A DNA stretch of 13,386 nt, taken from Alphaproteobacteria bacterium (GTDB taxonomy: Bacteria; Pseudomonadota; Alphaproteobacteria; SP197). Where the stretch lies: positions 1 through 13,386 of the forward strand of contig JAJEBJ010000314.1 in assembly GCA_022822575.1 (NCBI GenBank). The letters are read 5' to 3'. Under the pieces are notes generated by a model that was not told the origin of the DNA, ran no database searches, and was given only the letters and a program-made list of their open reading frames with translations. The position numbers were made by a program, and so were the translations under genes. This document shows, in pieces, positions 12,762 through 13,386 of this stretch; the first letter of the stretch is position 1, and every line of letters begins with the position of its first letter.

Positions 12762-13386
12762 TCAAGGCCCCGGAGAGATGGCTTCAATGACGGACTCGAA
12801 GTCGTGCGCGCCGTGACCATCGGCGATAGCACGGGATACAAGGGCGTGGATGGACTCCAGGTGGCCCGTGTCGAGGCCTGCCTTCCGACTTTCTGCAATG
12901 ATCTGCTCCAGTGAGAGACTCCAGACATCCAGCGTTGCTCCTACGTCTTCGCCGTAGTTCCTGGCGATGGCAGACGTCATCATCTTCTCGAGGTCGGCTG
13001 ACAAGGGGCCTTCACGCATGTAATCCGACACCATCAGCCTCAGAAACACTGTCGGGTCCATGTCGGCGGCCCGGCACATCGCAGCGCCATGCAGGACGCC
13101 GACGTAAGCGTGCAGGGCAAAGGCGAGTTGGGCGGCGACCAGGGTGGTCGCACCGCCCGGCGCTTCGGAAACGTGCAAGGGGTGTGCTGCAACGGCGCAG
13201 AGTGCAGGCCGCACAGTCTCGAAGACCGGCGTGGAGCCGGAACAGAGGATGGTTGCTTTGCCCACGCGCACCGTCGAGGGATAGTCCTGAATCTGGGCTT
13301 CCAGGTAGGCGATGCCGTGTCGTTCAGTCCATGCGGCAAGATCGCGCGATTCCTTCGCGGTCATGCTCGAAAGGACGACCAGTGTG
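12762..13386 (-). CDS. Imine-reductase superfamily NAD(P)-binding protein, 5' end cut off by window edge
   Basis: The C-terminal 207 residues are visible; the N-terminal start and most of the Rossmann domain lie beyond the right edge. The frame is open through the edge (TLVVLSSMTAKESRDLAAW), so the in-frame ATG at 13364 is internal. The family is recognised from YLEAQIQDYPSTVRVGKATI followed by LCSG, matching the IRED pattern of a YP motif and a later SG; from VGVLHGAAM in the long interdomain helix; and from a C-terminal SRAIADGHG. The domain order matches the beta-hydroxyacid dehydrogenase/IRED fold. In IREDs recalled from memory the catalytic Asp or Tyr lies in a YDxA segment after DPG; here the corresponding segment is PGGATTLVAAQ, with Val at codon 13139-13137. 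It may therefore act on a different substrate or by different chemistry. It converges on the SDR gene. Confidence 0.82.
   Translation of the reverse strand, partial: TLVVLSSMTAKESRDLAAWTERHGIAYLEAQIQDYPSTVRVGKATILCSGSTPVFETVRPALCAVAAHPLHVSEAPGGATTLVAAQLAFALHAYVGVLHGAAMCRAADMDPTVFLRLMVSDYMREGPLSADLEKMMTSAIARNYGEDVGATLDVWSLSLEQIIAESRKAGLDTGHLESIHALVSRAIADGHGAHDFESVIEAISPGP

Overview
The window looks like chromosomal accessory metabolism from a GC-rich proteobacterium, most likely an alphaproteobacterium. This is inferred from high-GC coding style, two Tat-exported ABC solute-binding proteins, a peptide-type transporter with a fused double ATPase, an FCD-type GntR regulator and several soluble oxidoreductases. 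No rRNA, tRNA, CRISPR, insertion sequence or phage gene was seen.

Left half (1-5572, minus strand, read right to left): a complete peptide/opine/nickel-type ABC importer operon. The order is Tat-exported binding protein (5572-3974), strong stem-loop (3912-3948), DppB-like permease (3866-2913), DppC-like permease (2912-2055), double-ATPase subunit (2055-484) and a GntR/FCD regulator (400 to beyond the left edge). The membrane and ATPase genes abut or overlap, which indicates tight co-translation. A plausible sigma-70-like promoter (5646-5673) lies upstream of the binding-protein gene. A perfect palindrome TGTGATCACA (5635-5644) sits at the expected start site and is a natural candidate operator for the GntR protein.

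Right half (5997-12637, plus strand), diverging from the transporter across a 424-bp region: a trimethylamine-dehydrogenase-type iron-sulfur flavoprotein (5997-8084); a TauD/TfdA 2-oxoglutarate dioxygenase (8596-9546); a second Tat-exported, PotD-like binding protein without its own permease (9792-10886); a PhyH-family dioxygenase (10941-11792); and an SDR dehydrogenase (11873-12637). A convergent, 5'-truncated imine-reductase-superfamily gene (12762 to beyond the right edge) closes the window.

Working model (inference): uptake and stepwise oxidation of a nitrogen-containing small molecule, possibly an N-alkylated or polyamine-like compound. A TMADH-like flavoenzyme, a PotD-like receptor, an IRED-like protein, two hydroxylating or dealkylating dioxygenases and an SDR would fit that. 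The substrate cannot be read from the sequence. The most interesting signals are active-site departures in several of these enzymes. The TMADH-like protein lacks the cysteine that carries covalent FMN and the catalytic histidine. The TauD-like protein lacks the taurine-contacting residues. The IRED-like protein has valine where the catalytic aspartate or tyrosine is expected. Together they suggest a pathway whose members belong to known families but act on substrates or by chemistry not described for the type enzymes.
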